Assembly (NCBI GenBank): GCA_004835665.1
Contig: RBKR01000022.1
Coordinates: 620,001-684,000, forward strand
DNA from: Phoma sp. XZ068
Lineage: Eukaryota; Ascomycota; Dothideomycetes; Pleosporales; Didymellaceae
Length of the DNA stretch: 64,000 nucleotides
Reading direction: 5' to 3'
The notes under the pieces are model-generated. The model was given only the letters and a program-made list of their open reading frames with translations. It did no database searches and had not been told where the DNA came from. The translations under genes and the position numbers were made by a program. This document shows, one piece after another, positions 11,024-21,841 of the stretch (positions are counted from its first letter, which is position 1; each line of letters starts with the position of its first letter).

Positions 11024-13693
11024 ATGGCTCCAGACGACAACAACCTGCGCCACCTCGCTCCCCAGTCGTCAAACTCAAGATGGCGCTTCACTCGATCGAC
11101 GGCCAACCTTCGCGAAGTGGCCTCACCGTCGATAGCAGGTCCAAGTGCAAGCCAGAGCAGTGCGCCTAAGCTTTCGCGTGCGCCGTCGAAGATGTCGTTG
11201 TTCAACCTTTTCAGTCGGCCGAAAGTGGAAAGAGCTCGAGGCCACACAGAGGTTGGACTGGCCATTCCCATGCGCCCACAGACACCACCGAAGCCTACGG
11301 TACCGCCCAAATCAGCCCTCAGACAGAACCCATCGCCCGCCGCCCAACAGTCCATTCGGTCTCGATCAAGCCTAATGTTCCGTCCAGTGTCGATGAAGCC
11401 TCCGCCGCCGGAGAGCATGACCGGCAACTGGGAACCCCCGCCACTGTTCCAAGCGTTTCCCCAGTCTGTCAAGCATGCCACTGTGCAAGCATGCGTGTTC
11501 CCTCCTGAAGTGTTGATGAGGACACAAAGCCAGCGTCGACAGGCTGAGATGATACGGGAACGGATAGACAGTGCCCGCGACCTGTCTGCGATTGCGGAGA
11601 ACAGTACCGAAACGAAGAAGCTGGAGAAGTCGCACAAGCGACTAATATCTAACTCGGTTCTCAACCCTCCGTCGCCCGAGCTTGTCAACAAGATCTACGT
11701 CCTCGTCACATCAGGCTATGTTGTGCAGTACGCCGGTGACGGGCCATTCGACCGCATGCCCGAAAAGGTGCTGAAGCTTGGTAAAGACTCGGCAGCATTT
11801 GCGTGCGACCTGATTCCCGGCAAGCATTGGGTGCTGCAGATATCCAGCCACGCTCACGACGACGGTACAGTCGATATGGGGCCCAAGAGCTCGATCCTTA
11901 CCCGATTGCGGACACAGAGCAGCATTGGCAGAAAGGCAGCAACTAGCTTCCTACTGGTATTGGAAAGTGCAGAAGAGATGGACGCCTGGATGACCACAGT
12001 ACGGAAAGAGATCGAGAACAATGGCGGCCAGCGGGTCAAGGATGAGTCCATACGAGCATCGTCCTCGACCGACGGTTCGTCAGGTAAGCAATCGATCGAA
12101 ACAAGCCACCGATACATGGTGCAGCGAGACCCCAACCTCATCACCAAGATGGCTCCTCCTGTCGACTCGCCCCATCAATCGTACCACGCAGTTCCACTCA
12201 GGGTTGTCACTTCGGACTGGGAAGGAAATCGCACAGAGCGAACACCCAGCATAGCCAGCTCAACTCGCGACCAATCTTCTCGACAGAGTTTCAAGCGCCA
12301 GTCGGTTGAAGTCTCCTCAGTATCCTCCACGCCCATCTCGCAGGACCAAATGCAGCTCGATCAGCTGCGAGGACGCTCGCGCTTCTCGTACATGTCTACT
12401 GCAACATCGGCATCCGGCACCGGCACCCGGAACACCTCTCGAGACCCGTCACCCACTCCGCAGTCACCTCTGAAAGAGAGCTTCAGCCCAGTGGTAGAGG
12501 CTGAGACTTTCCGACCCCTCAGATCGTTCCACTCCAATCCTAGTAACGACACGGGGTTTCGTCGCAGGTCTGTGCAGCCTTTGCCAGTCACCACTGAGGA
12601 CAGTTCCATGTCTGTTGAGGTACCGGCTGTTCGACAGAGACACTCCTTCTACAGCCCAACGTCGCCAACAATGCCGGAGCCAGCAAAGCCAGAGCCCGAG
12701 ATCACACCGTCTGCAGAGCCCCCACACGCGTCCCCAGCTCCTCCGTTCGTAGCAGCCAAGGGTCTCACCGCACACATTGCTAGCCAGACTCGATCGGCGT
12801 CGGCTCAGTCGAACGCTGATTCGAAGGACTCAGCCACTTCCATGAAGAATCGCGAAGACAGTCCCGTGAGATTCAACGCTGGCAACTACAATACTGTATC
12901 CCGCGAAAGGACCATCTCCCCGCCGCCGCGTAACTCAGCACCCGCTCCACCTCGATCCGCATATCGCCAGTCACTCGGCCCGCCCACATCATACACCGTG
13001 CAGGCTCCTTCTCCCTTGGTTCCTTTCAAGTCTGATCCTTCTCGCTCTGATCCTTCCCGTCAGCGTCGCATCTCGGCAACGCCGAAGCCTTTCCTTCGAC
13101 CCTTCCCAGTCCGCCCGCAAGCCCAGCACGCCAACTCACCCAACGTTGTCCAACGAAGAGCATCAGCCATGCCAGCTTCCGGGGCTGCGTCACTGGCGAC
13201 CTTGACCGCGAACCGCTCTGTGACCGCGCCTGCACGACCCCCCTCGGCAGCTGCAGTACTCACACCATCAACCCATGTAGCCACACTGCATTCGGCTCAG
13301 GCTCAGACCCTGCGCAGGCCGACATCTGTGCAGATTAGGTCTGACCCGGCTCCTTTCCTGTCTTCGATCCGCCCATCGATCGCCATCTCTTCCACACCAT
13401 CTTTCGTACCTGGCACGGGCAGAAGATCTCCCCCGGAAATGCATGGTAGCAGAATTTTGCATTCAAGCCCCAGTACCGGTGCTCTAAGGCAGGAGGCTTC
13501 ACTCCAAGCTCCAGCGCAGTCGAAGCATCTGATGCAACGCAAGAGCATGCCAGTAATAGGCCTGCCGCCACCAGCTCCACCACCAGATATGCCTCTTCCT
13601 GCGCCGCCGCCGAACATGCCCTTGCCGGCACCACCACCGAACGCGCCACTTCCTGCCCCTCCCATCTCTGCTCGACAGAGCCTTGTTGTTTAA
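11024..13693 (+). CDS. Large PH-domain protein with disordered, proline-rich tail
   Basis: A single exon of 889 aa starts MAPDDNNLRHLAPQ. A split pleckstrin-homology-like domain lies at about residues 222-335: it opens with NKIYVLVTSGYVVQYAGDG, continues through EKVLKLGKDSAAFACDLIPG and KHWVLQISS, and closes with ATSFLLVLESAEEMDAWMTTV, the typical final helix with its Trp. PH domains bind phosphoinositides or proteins at membranes. The rest is Ser/Pro/Arg-rich disorder, consistent with phosphoregulation. The last ~50 residues carry a repeated proline block (APPPDMPLP, APPPNMPLP, APPPNAPLP) like profilin- or SH3-binding sequence. The family occurs widely in moulds as 'PH domain protein' without an assigned role. 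The antisense frame of 228 aa over the first part is a shadow. Confidence 0.88.
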   Translation: MAPDDNNLRHLAPQSSNSRWRFTRSTANLREVASPSIAGPSASQSSAPKLSRAPSKMSLFNLFSRPKVERARGHTEVGLAIPMRPQTPPKPTVPPKSALRQNPSPAAQQSIRSRSSLMFRPVSMKPPPPESMTGNWEPPPLFQAFPQSVKHATVQACVFPPEVLMRTQSQRRQAEMIRERIDSARDLSAIAENSTETKKLEKSHKRLISNSVLNPPSPELVNKIYVLVTSGYVVQYAGDGPFDRMPEKVLKLGKDSAAFACDLIPGKHWVLQISSHAHDDGTVDMGPKSSILTRLRTQSSIGRKAATSFLLVLESAEEMDAWMTTVRKEIENNGGQRVKDESIRASSSTDGSSGKQSIETSHRYMVQRDPNLITKMAPPVDSPHQSYHAVPLRVVTSDWEGNRTERTPSIASSTRDQSSRQSFKRQSVEVSSVSSTPISQDQMQLDQLRGRSRFSYMSTATSASGTGTRNTSRDPSPTPQSPLKESFSPVVEAETFRPLRSFHSNPSNDTGFRRRSVQPLPVTTEDSSMSVEVPAVRQRHSFYSPTSPTMPEPAKPEPEITPSAEPPHASPAPPFVAAKGLTAHIASQTRSASAQSNADSKDSATSMKNREDSPVRFNAGNYNTVSRERTISPPPRNSAPAPPRSAYRQSLGPPTSYTVQAPSPLVPFKSDPSRSDPSRQRRISATPKPFLRPFPVRPQAQHANSPNVVQRRASAMPASGAASLATLTANRSVTAPARPPSAAAVLTPSTHVATLHSAQAQTLRRPTSVQIRSDPAPFLSSIRPSIAISSTPSFVPGTGRRSPPEMHGSRILHSSPSTGALRQEASLQAPAQSKHLMQRKSMPVIGLPPPAPPPDMPLPAPPPNMPLPAPPPNAPLPAPPISARQSLVV

Positions 13694-14281
13694 ATGTTTA
13701 TGTCCTTACCGGTGTTTACGGTCGGTTGGTTTATTGGGACTTTACGACTTTACGCCATTTCTGCGTTTGTTCTTTTTCTGGAACCTATTTGCACGATACC
13801 AAGCTTATCATATCGGCGGCGCATTGCCTTTGCTTATGTACTATTATACTGTTACTTCTGTCCTTTCAAAAAGATTCCTTTTAGTCTTAGACTCCAGCCC
13901 ACGATGGCTGCGGGTCCACAATCAGGTAGCATCATCTGCCACCACTTTCACTTCCGTAGAGCTCAGCTCCAGCTGAACAGTTTACGCGCATCGCGCTGAA
14001 TGAATAGTTTGAATCGTGAGCTTCTTGCATCTCTACTATCTATCGTGACGACCCAATTAAGCCTTGGAGCACAAGCTTTACTTGTACTTTGTTTAGAGTG
14101 GAGATGAGCCTTGTACAATCGATATCGTCTTTGCCTCGATCAAACGCGCCAGTGTACTCTAGCGCGATCGAGACGCGTCTGCACCGACCAATAGCTGCAT
14201 CTCAATTCTTTCTCATCAGCACTCTGAGTATCAACCATCATCATTCGCGTCGAAACCGCCTTTTTCAGATCCTTCTGCGCT
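13694..14281. other. Intergenic region between the PH-domain gene and the MutY gene
   Basis: It holds the 3' UTR of the PH-domain gene, with T-rich sequence just after the stop, and the promoter of the MutY gene. Small open frames here have no recognisable features and I see no other gene. Confidence 0.5.
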
Positions 14282-16067
14282 ATGGCTCCGCGCCGTGCAA
14301 CAACGGTCAAAGCCAGTAAAGCAGCGTCAACGAAATCAAAGCCCAAGCCCGCAACTCAAACCTCCTTTGAGAAGCCTACAGGAACTATTGCAACAGCTCT
14401 GCCACCAGCGCGCGTTCACTCATCTACATACCACTATCCTCTCCTGATTGACGACAAAACCCAGCATGATGCACTTCTGGACTGGTTCAAGAGCGTGGAA
14501 GATGCCAGGACGATGCCGTGGAGAAAAGCATGGATTGAGCGATCGCAGCAACCCGACCAAACAGATGAGACGAATCAGATTTTGAATAGGAGAGCGTACG
14601 AGGTCTGGGTCAGCGAAGTCAGTAAGTAGACGCAGTGGGTGTGCGCAACGACGCGTCTGATCGCGCTGTCACGTGCCTCCAACCCGGCAATGCGAGATGG
14701 CAGAATGCTAATATATGGTAGTGCTTCAGCAGACCCGAGTCTCCACAGTGATCCCGTACTTCAATAATTGGATTGAAAAGTGGCCCACAGTACAAGACCT
14801 CGCCAATGCAGAGCACGATGAGGTGCTGGCCGCGTGGAAGGGACTTGGGTACTACTCTCGAGCAACGCGTCTTCATGAGGGCGCGAAAGCAGTCGTGTCG
14901 CAACCGTCGCATTTGATGCCAAATGAAATCGTTGGGTTGTTGCAATTGCCCGGTATTGGCCAGTACACCGCTGGCGCCATATCGAGCATAGCTTTTGGCA
15001 GGGCCGAGCCCGTGCTGGACGGGAACGTCGCGAGAGTGCTGAGTCGACAGCTGGGCTTATACATCGACGTGAAAGACAAGAAGTCTTCTGACATACTCTG
15101 GGAGGTTGCTGATCAACTGATCAAGGAAGTCTCCAACCACCCGGAAGTAGAGTTCAGTGCTACCCCCGGACAGTGGAACCAGGCCTTGATGGAACTCGGT
15201 TCGACAATCTGCACCCCGCGACCGAAGTGTGAAGAATGCCCAGTCCAAAAGACCTGTCGAGCGTACAGTGAAGGGGTGGCGCTTTCTAAAGACCGGCAAT
15301 CAGCGACTGCAGTTCCGGACATTGAAGATGCCTGTACCATTTGTGATCAGTTGGACACAGAAGACTTGGCAACAATTCCCGAAGAGGAACTATCTGACGA
15401 CGACCTCAAACCAGTGAAGAAAAGAAAGGTTCCTGTCAAGCAGACGAATACTTTATCCAGATACTTTGCAATTGGCACACCAAGCGCAAGTTCAAACGTC
15501 GAGAGCGAAGATGAAGCTGCTACTGCTGGGTCGAAGAAGCGAAAGGCGCCTGCTTCCTCCAAAACGTCAAAGTCAGTGAATACGTACTGTTCGCTCTTCC
15601 CGAAGAAGGTCGCGAAGAAGAAGGCAAAGGAAGAAGACTGTGCAGTCTGCCTCGTGGAGCTGTGCGTATCGGGCGAGGAAAGCAAGTGGCTCATCGAGCA
15701 AAGACCGGCAACAGGTCTTTTGGCGTCGCTCTGGCAATTCCCACAAACTACCCTGTCGACGTCGGACACCACGGCTGCACTTCGTAAAGCCTCGGCGCAG
15801 AAGTACGTCTCCAGCCTGACTGGCGGCAACCTCGACCTGAGCAGCGCAGACTACATGACTAGCTTCGACCCGTTGGTTCACGTCTTCACACACCTAAGAT
15901 TGACCATGCACGCCTATCATTATCGAATCACTGATAAGGCCGAAGCTGACAGCCACACATGCAGTGGCGCACCCGCTCGTAAATGGGTCGGTACCAGCTC
16001 TATGGATAACGAAACGCTATCAACCGGTATGCGAAAATGCTGGGACCTTGTTGCGAAGCAAGTTTAA
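14282..16067 (+). CDS. MutY-type adenine DNA glycosylase
   Basis: Two exons, 14282-14621 and 14722-16067, give 561 aa. The enzyme removes adenine mispaired with 8-oxoguanine (base-excision repair, nucleus and mitochondria). Visible features in order: catalytic Glu in WVSEVMLQQTRVSTVIPYF (E112); helix-hairpin-helix LPGIGQYTAGA at about 189-199; catalytic Asp in VLDGNVARVLSR (D213); four Cys of the 4Fe-4S loop at 277, 283, 286 and 292; and a Lys/Glu-rich linker (PVKKRKVPVKQ). A C-terminal NUDIX-like 8-oxoG recognition domain follows (WLIEQRPATGLLASLWQFP ... HVFTHLRLTMHAY). The 100-nt intron has a GTAAGT donor and splits the Met codon of the EVMLQQ motif in phase 1, which fixes it uniquely. The Fe-S loop has five residues between the first two Cys rather than the six I know from bacterial and human enzymes. 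Confidence 0.93.
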
Positions 16068-16482
16068 CAATTTGTTCCTTTCGTTCGCAAGGTTGGAGGT
16101 CCGAATGTCTCCATGTTTCACCCCGCGTTCTTATCTTTCGCCAAGAGATACACAGGACTCCGCTCCGCCTATATCGCCGGACCATCGAACCAAGCACCCT
16201 CGGTAGTGGTGCGTCACGATAAGCTCGCAATGAGAATGTATCGCTATCCCGTTTGTGGTGCGATGTTCCCATGCATGTTCGTCCTACGACATTAGAATCG
16301 GTGTCGATTGGATGAATTGAAAGCACCCACCCGGCAGGCAGGTGCAACAACGTGCCTTCCCGAGACGCGTGGATAAGCTCGGGGCTTGTACATAAAGGGT
16401 CCTGGCCATGTACACGGGCTCGAGGGTTTCTAGTAACGCAGTCGTCCTGTACCTGCCTCAGTCATCAAAGTGACCAGTGAAT
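16068..16482. other. Short intergenic region before the ammonium permease
   Basis: 415 bp with no gene seen. It should contain the MutY 3' UTR and the permease promoter. No clear TATA box stands out. Confidence 0.4.
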
Positions 16483-18058
16483 ATGGCGGAGGTTCCAGCT
16501 CCTACACCCATAGCCGAATGGCCAGACTACAGCGTCATGCCAACAGGAGGGGATGTCATGACAACAGACCTCAATGCTTTGTACGATAAAGGGGACCTCT
16601 GCTGGATGCTTGTGAGCACAGTGCTCTGTTGGTAGGTTGTCGAGCCATCCGGGAACAACATTGACTGACCGACACAGGCAGATCACTCCCGCTATTGGCT
16701 TCCTATACGCTGGCATGCACAGACGGAAGGCCGCGCTGACCATGATCTTCCAATCTCTCTTCTGTGCCAGCGCAGTTGGCATCCAATTTTGGGTATACGG
16801 GTACTCGCTGTACCAATCACACACTACCAATCCTTTTCTTGGTAACCTGTCGAAGGCAGGCTTGCACAACGTCCTGGCCTATCCGTCACTCGCAAATTCG
16901 GATATCCCAGACATCCTCTATGCCTGCTTCGGGTTCACTTTCGTGACTGCGACGGCCATGATCTTGGCTGGTGCTATGCTCGAGCGTGGACGCATGTGGC
17001 CTTCGATGCTCTTTCTGCTGTGCTGGACTACGTTCGTGTACTACGTGCTGGCGCACGCTGAGTGGAACCCGGCTGGATGGTTGTATCAGCTCGGGGTATA
17101 CGATTTCGCTGGCAGCGGGCCAGTTCATATTGCCTCTGGGTTCTCAGCTCTAGCTTGGGCTGTCATGCTGGGTCCACGTGTTGACCCGCATAAAGAGTCG
17201 CATCACCCAAAGATGCCGCACTTCAAGCCGCACAATCCGTTCCTGGTTGGCCTTGGCACGATTCTGATCTGGTTCGGATGGTACGCGTTTAACGGTATGT
17301 CTTCCTGGAGCCTTGCACAACATATCTGACTCGGCATAGGGGCGTCCACCGCCAACATCTCGCTTCGCTCCATCTATGTCGTCTGCAACACCAACCTCGC
17401 AGCCTGTGGCGGCGGCTTAGCATGGGTTCTCCTCGAGTACATTTTCATTAGAAAGTTCTCCATCATCGGCTTCTGCTCCGGGATCATCGCTGGCCTCGTC
17501 GGTATCACCCCAGCTGCAGGCTTTGTGCCCATCTACGTTGCTTCGCTTGTCGGCGCCTTGACGGCCTGCGCGTCCTTCTTCACCGTGCGATACAAATACC
17601 TGCTGCGCATCGACGAGGGCCTTGACATCTTTGCCATCCACGGCGTTGGCGGCTTCGTTGGCGACATTCTGACCGGCTTCTTCGCTGCGAACTACGTACC
17701 AGCAATGGATGGCGTAAGCAATTCAAACGAAGGTGGCTGGTGGGATCACAACTGGAAGCAGATGGGCTACCAGCTTGCTGCGGCAACCACATGCGCGGCG
17801 TGGTCGTTTGTTGTGTCCATCATTTTGCTGTTCGTCATCAACAAGATTCCCGGATGCCACATCAGAGCAACGGAGGACGACGAGCTTCGGGGGTTGGATT
17901 ACAAGTACTTCCACGACGTTGACGTGGAGGATGGCATGATGGTGCTGAACGGATTTGGCGCCACGACACCAGGGTTGACGAGAAGTGGCGTTACGAGCCC
18001 AAGAGCTGAAGGCAGTCAGGAGGTTGTCGTGCCCGTCATGTCTGAGAAACGGGATTGA
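16483..18058 (+). CDS. Ammonium transporter, Mep/Amt family, Mep2-like
   Basis: Exons 16483-16631, 16678-17294 and 17340-18058 give 494 aa. Amt/Mep trimers move ammonium through the plasma membrane, and Mep2 types also signal nitrogen starvation. Visible features: an N-terminal extracellular segment then GDLCWMLVSTVLCW (TM1); GFLYAGMHRRKAAL; the signature DFAGSGPVHIASGFSALAW with the conserved Asp and first pore His; and the second twin His in FAIHGVGGFVGDILTGFF. Having both His is the Mep2 pattern; from family knowledge, Mep1/3 types replace the first. The cytosolic tail contains RGLDYKYFHDVDVED. Introns are 46 and 45 nt, with donors GTAGGT (phase 2) and GTATGT (phase 1). Membrane segments run through the whole body of the protein, as expected for 11 TM helices. 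Confidence 0.93.
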
Positions 18059-18363
18059 GATGGAGTCGGATAACCACGTGGAGATAGCGAGGGAGCATTT
18101 CTATATACAGCTCCAACAACACGATATCGTTCAATTTACCCGAAATGCACAACACCAAAATCTCACTATCGCATCGTGCTAACACCCGCGGAGCCTGACC
18201 GGTTCCTGACTAAACCCCTTCCAGCTAGCACGACCAATAAACCGCGGCGGCACGTCACGATACAAGAAGGCAGGAAGGCGCCCAGCACCCCTGCGTTTGC
18301 TGATCCTCCATCTCCCCTCCTACCGCGTCACGTCTCCAGCTTCACAGAATCAATCGCAGCGCC
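18059..18363. other. Intergenic region, 305 bp
   Basis: It contains the permease 3' UTR and the promoter of the GPI-anchored protein gene. The last ~60 bases before the ATG are rich in C and T, as in other leaders of this window. No gene is seen. Confidence 0.4.
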
Positions 18364-19148
18364 ATGAAGTCGACAATTGCACTTCTCAGCCTTGTCGCGG
18401 TCGCGGCCGCCTCGCCGGACCCACAAATCACGGCGCGTGCACAGCTGGGGAAGCGGCAGTCGGACCCGGCCTTGCTGGGATACATCTCGTCAAGCGGCGC
18501 CTCGCGCTGTAAGTCAACCCAACACTTGGATACACACACAAATCGTCATTGATCCTGAATAATTAACACTGATGTAATGTAGTCTCTGATGCACGCTCGT
18601 GCGACTTCCCTGCCACCCTCTCCTCTTCCGGCTCCCTCGCCCAGTGCTGCTCAGGTTCGGACTGCATTTTCTGGTCGTCCTGCTCTGCTGGGACACTGTT
18701 TGCGCAGTCGACTAGTCTGCGCTGCGACCAGGGGTACTGTAACACGGCTGTGCTGGTGCCTACCCCCGGTGCACGAAGCGGAGAGAGCAATTTGGGGTGC
18801 TGGGCCACGAGTCTGGGCCAGGACGCGTTTACTATCGTTAAGAATGTTGGCAGCGGTAAGTCCATGGCTATGACGGTCACGTGAAGTGGTGCTGATTTTA
18901 TAGCGGTTGCTACTCCTACGCCTAGTGGAAGTGGTGCGAGCGTGAGTGCGAGCGCGAGTGTGAGTGCTGCGAGTAGTGCGAGGTCTGCGTCGGCTAGATC
19001 GTCGGCTTCGGGCTCTGCGTCAGGTTCTGGCTCTGCGACACAGTCGTCGACTGGTACTGCGCAGTCGTCTGGTGCGGCTGTTGCGAACGCTGCGAAGCCG
19101 TTGACTGGCGCGTTTGGTCTGGCCGCTATGCTGTTCGGTTTGCTCTGA
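18364..19148 (+). CDS. GPI-anchored cell-wall protein with an 8-Cys domain and Ser/Ala-rich stalk
   Basis: Exons 18364-18508, 18583-18855 and 18904-19148 give 220 aa. A signal peptide is clear (MKSTIALLSLVAVAAAS), with a possible Kex2-type site at GKR. The mature domain has eight cysteines (RSCDF, AQCCSGSDC, SSCSA, LRCDQGYC, LGCW). A low-complexity Ser/Ala/Gly stalk follows, suited to O-mannosylation (SVSASASVSAASSARSAS). The end, AKPLTGAFGLAAMLFGLL, is a hydrophobic GPI-attachment tail. Both introns are phase 1 with GTAAGT donors (74 and 48 nt). The layout is that of small GPI proteins of mould walls; it is not a CFEM domain by Cys spacing as far as I can judge. Function is unknown. Confidence 0.85.
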
Positions 19149-19313
19149 GTGGCTTTCCCCTGGGCTAGCTATAGTTGATGTGTGGTTGAGGCAATGAATG
19201 GACGACAGTGACTGACATGTGTATGTTGATGAGGCCTGCTTGTATAATCCGAAGTACTGAATAACCCCCAACTCTATCTACCCTGTCAGTTCAAGTTACC
19301 ACTGTTGCTTATA

Positions 19314-20389
19314 TCAAGCTACCCAAAACAGCAGATTTGGCAGAGAGCCGTACTGCTCCGACCGAAACACTGTAACCTTGTCGATGAACTTATTTCCACC
19401 CAGCTGCTGCTTGTGTTGAGCCAGAAAGAAGCCAGCAGCGAGCCCATTCGGAGATCCTATTCCAACGTCAGTAACCTTAAACAACCACCTGGACGACCAA
19501 CGTACCCAACAGAGCTTGCCCCTCGACATCGTCTACATCGAACGTGGTACCCGGCCACGGTTGTACTCCAACAATCCTTTCATGTCCCTCAGGCAGCTTT
19601 TCGTTATGCATCGCCAGCACCCGTTCGATAATACTCATAGTATCAGCGTTCACCACCATCGTACTCATAAACGCCCTGACATTCCCCAACCTGCCCCAAT
19701 TAACACGACTGTGAAATCCCCACGCAACATCCGAACTACTCCTCAACGCCGGCAACTCATCGCCCAGAGGCATCGCACTCCCAAGACCCCAATACATCTG
19801 CGCCGCTCTCTGCGCACTCCTCCGATTAAGAAAAACCACCACCCCAGCATCAGCATTAATCCCGACCGTGAAATGCGCACCCGTCATCTACCTTCGTTAC
19901 TAACACCTCATTACTTCAAGAGCAGTATAGACTCACCCGATACCGCCTCCCATCAACCCAATACCCCTGCTCCCCCACCGGCGCCGGATGATCGCCATAC
20001 TGATGCTCGACATGGAAACAGCGATTCGGACCGCCCCGGCGCTCACTCCGCGGATCCAATCCCAGCGCGTGAAACGCCCTCTCGAGGTGGTGCGTGCTGT
20101 CGAAGTCGCAGAGGTGGCCGGCTACAGGGACCTCGGTGTAGCCCCAGTGGTAGAAGGCGTCGCGGAGGTCGCCGTCGAAGGGGCTGTCGATGGGAGTGAG
20201 GAATTGGGAGGCGGAGGGAGAGGGGAGCTGCATTGCCCAGGAGAGTTTGATGCCGCGGCATACGGCGGTGTGGAAGGGGTCGGAGACTTCGCGGGGGTAG
20301 AGGGGGGAGGGATAGGTGGTGTTTGGGGGTGTGGACAAAGTGCTTGCCGTGTGGAGTAGAAGTGATGTTAGTATTGATGTAAGTCTCAT
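19314..20389 (-). CDS. Secreted protein of unknown function, paralogue A of a tandem pair
   Basis: Exons 20389-19937, 19887-19506 and 19456-19314 give 325 aa. A signal peptide is visible (MRLTSILTSLLLHTASTLS). Shared motifs with the neighbour at 20687-21841, in order: CRGIKLSWAM, DGDLRDAFYHWGY, LCDFDSTHHLERAFHALG, GGPNRCFHVEHQYG, GINADAGVVVFLNR, ELPALRSSSDVAWGF, WPGTTF, ALLGSPNGLAAGFFLAQHK, KVTVFRSE and LLFWVA. The introns (49 nt, phase 0, donor GTGAGT; 49 nt, phase 1, donor GTACGT) occur at the same places and phases as in the neighbour, so the two arose by tandem duplication. I recall similar uncharacterised proteins from other Dothideomycete-like fungi but know no function. Three Cys of the N-terminal half are shared. 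It could be an apoplastic or wall protein. Confidence 0.85.
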
Positions 20390-20686
20390 GTTGAATGTGA
20401 TGAATGGGTGGATATATCGACAGAGAATAGTCTCGAGGATGCCGTAAGGTACAAAGATCAGGAACTCTGTTAATCCATCTCCATGTATGCCACATGGATG
20501 CAGACCGATCGTTGATAGACGGCAGTGAGAGTACAAAGAAGCGGTGAAGATCCATCAAGTACACTATGGGATGTATATGATGGGAAGCCATCTTCTAGTA
20601 GACCAAGTGAGAGACCATTTTCAGCGTCATGCTGGTATACAACATGCAGCTTACAATACAGGACTATCCACCAAATGGGCAATTAA

Positions 20687-21841
20687 TCACATTCGAGAAC
20701 GCACCCTCTTCATGCTATCAATCGAAAGACTCTGAGTGGCCAACGGTGCGTCCTCAACCCAAAAGAGCAGATATGGCATCACGCCTCTATCGGGACGAAA
20801 CACCGTAATCTTCTCAACCGATTTGTGACCCAAACGATGCTTATGCTGAGCGAGGAAATAGCCAACAGCCAATCCATTAGGGGAGCCTGTAACAAATCAG
20901 TGCCCAGCATACAACACTGACATTGAAGCTACGTACCAAGTAGTGCCTGAGCAGCATCGTACCGAATCGGAAATGTTGTCCCTGGCCACTTCTGCACACC
21001 TTTCGGACGTTGCTCACCAGGACTCAGTGAGTACGTCCTTAGCGCCTCCTTGATCAGAGAAAGTGTGATCTCGTTGGTGATCATGCAGGAGAAGATCTTC
21101 TTGATGCCTTGCAGGTTGCCGGGATTCGCGCGATTCCAGAATCCCCAGGCGAAGTCTGAGCTTGAGGACAGTGTGGGCAGCCACTCTTTTCGCACTTCTG
21201 GGTTGCCCCAGTTCTCCAGGGCGGCCTTGGCCGGTGAGAGGAGGTTGAGGAAGTAGACGGCGCCGGCTATGGGGTTGATCCCAATTGTGCTGTATGCTTG
21301 AGTTTCCTGGTTTGGGTCAGAGTGTAGGTAGCGAGTGAACGATTGACACTCGCTTGTCGCCGACCATGTAGTATTGTTGATCTGGGTCTGGCCACTCCCC
21401 ATTTGGAGGACGCTGCACCGTAGGTCCATACTTGTGTTCAACATAGTAGCAATGATTAGGTCCTCCATCGACCGATGACGCAGTCTCGATTCCAAGTTCG
21501 GCAAAAGCACGCTGCAGGCTGTGTTGGTCTGGGCCAAAGTCGCACAGCTGACTATGGTGATTCTCGATCTCCCGATACCCCCAGGTTCGAAACTTCTGGA
21601 CGAGATCGCCGTCCCATTGACTGCGGACTGGCGTGATGTATGCAGCTGATTGTTCTTCGTCCCTAATCATGGCTTGGGAGAGCTTGCCCCCCTTGCACCA
21701 GGCCTTCTCCCATTCGGCATGGATATCGACCGCGCGGTGCTTGACATGGTTTGGAGATCGAGTGATAGGCCTTGGCGGAGTGGCGCTCCTGGCTACAACA
21801 AACAGTAGTGCGAACAAGAAAGCCAGCACGAACCGGTTCAT
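20687..21841 (-). CDS. Secreted protein of unknown function, paralogue B of a tandem pair
   Basis: Exons 21841-21350, 21306-20937 and 20886-20687 give 353 aa. The signal peptide is MNRFVLAFLFALLFVVARS. Motifs parallel paralogue A: CKGGKLSQAM, DGDLVQKFRTWGY, LCDFGPDQHSLQRAFAELG, GGPNHCYYVEHKYG, GINPIAGAVYFLN, SSSSDFAWGFWNR, WPGTTF, ALLGSPNGLAVGYFLAQHK, KITVFRPD and LLFWVED. Intron 1 (43 nt, phase 0) uses the unusual donor GTGTCA; it is accepted because it restores the frame and aligns with intron 1 of paralogue A. Intron 2 (50 nt, phase 1) splits the Gly codon of ALLGS exactly as in A. The C-terminus is about 20 residues longer than A. Both copies read in the same direction with about 300 bp between them. 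No catalytic motif is recognised. Confidence 0.85.

Noticed and set aside
11005..11691. 228-codon frame antisense to the PH-domain gene
   Set aside because: Shadow of a strongly supported gene on the opposite strand.
19516..20199. 227-codon plus-strand frame
   Set aside because: Antisense to paralogue A, whose exon structure is confirmed by paralogue B; composition (Pro/His/Thr-rich) is typical of a shadow frame.
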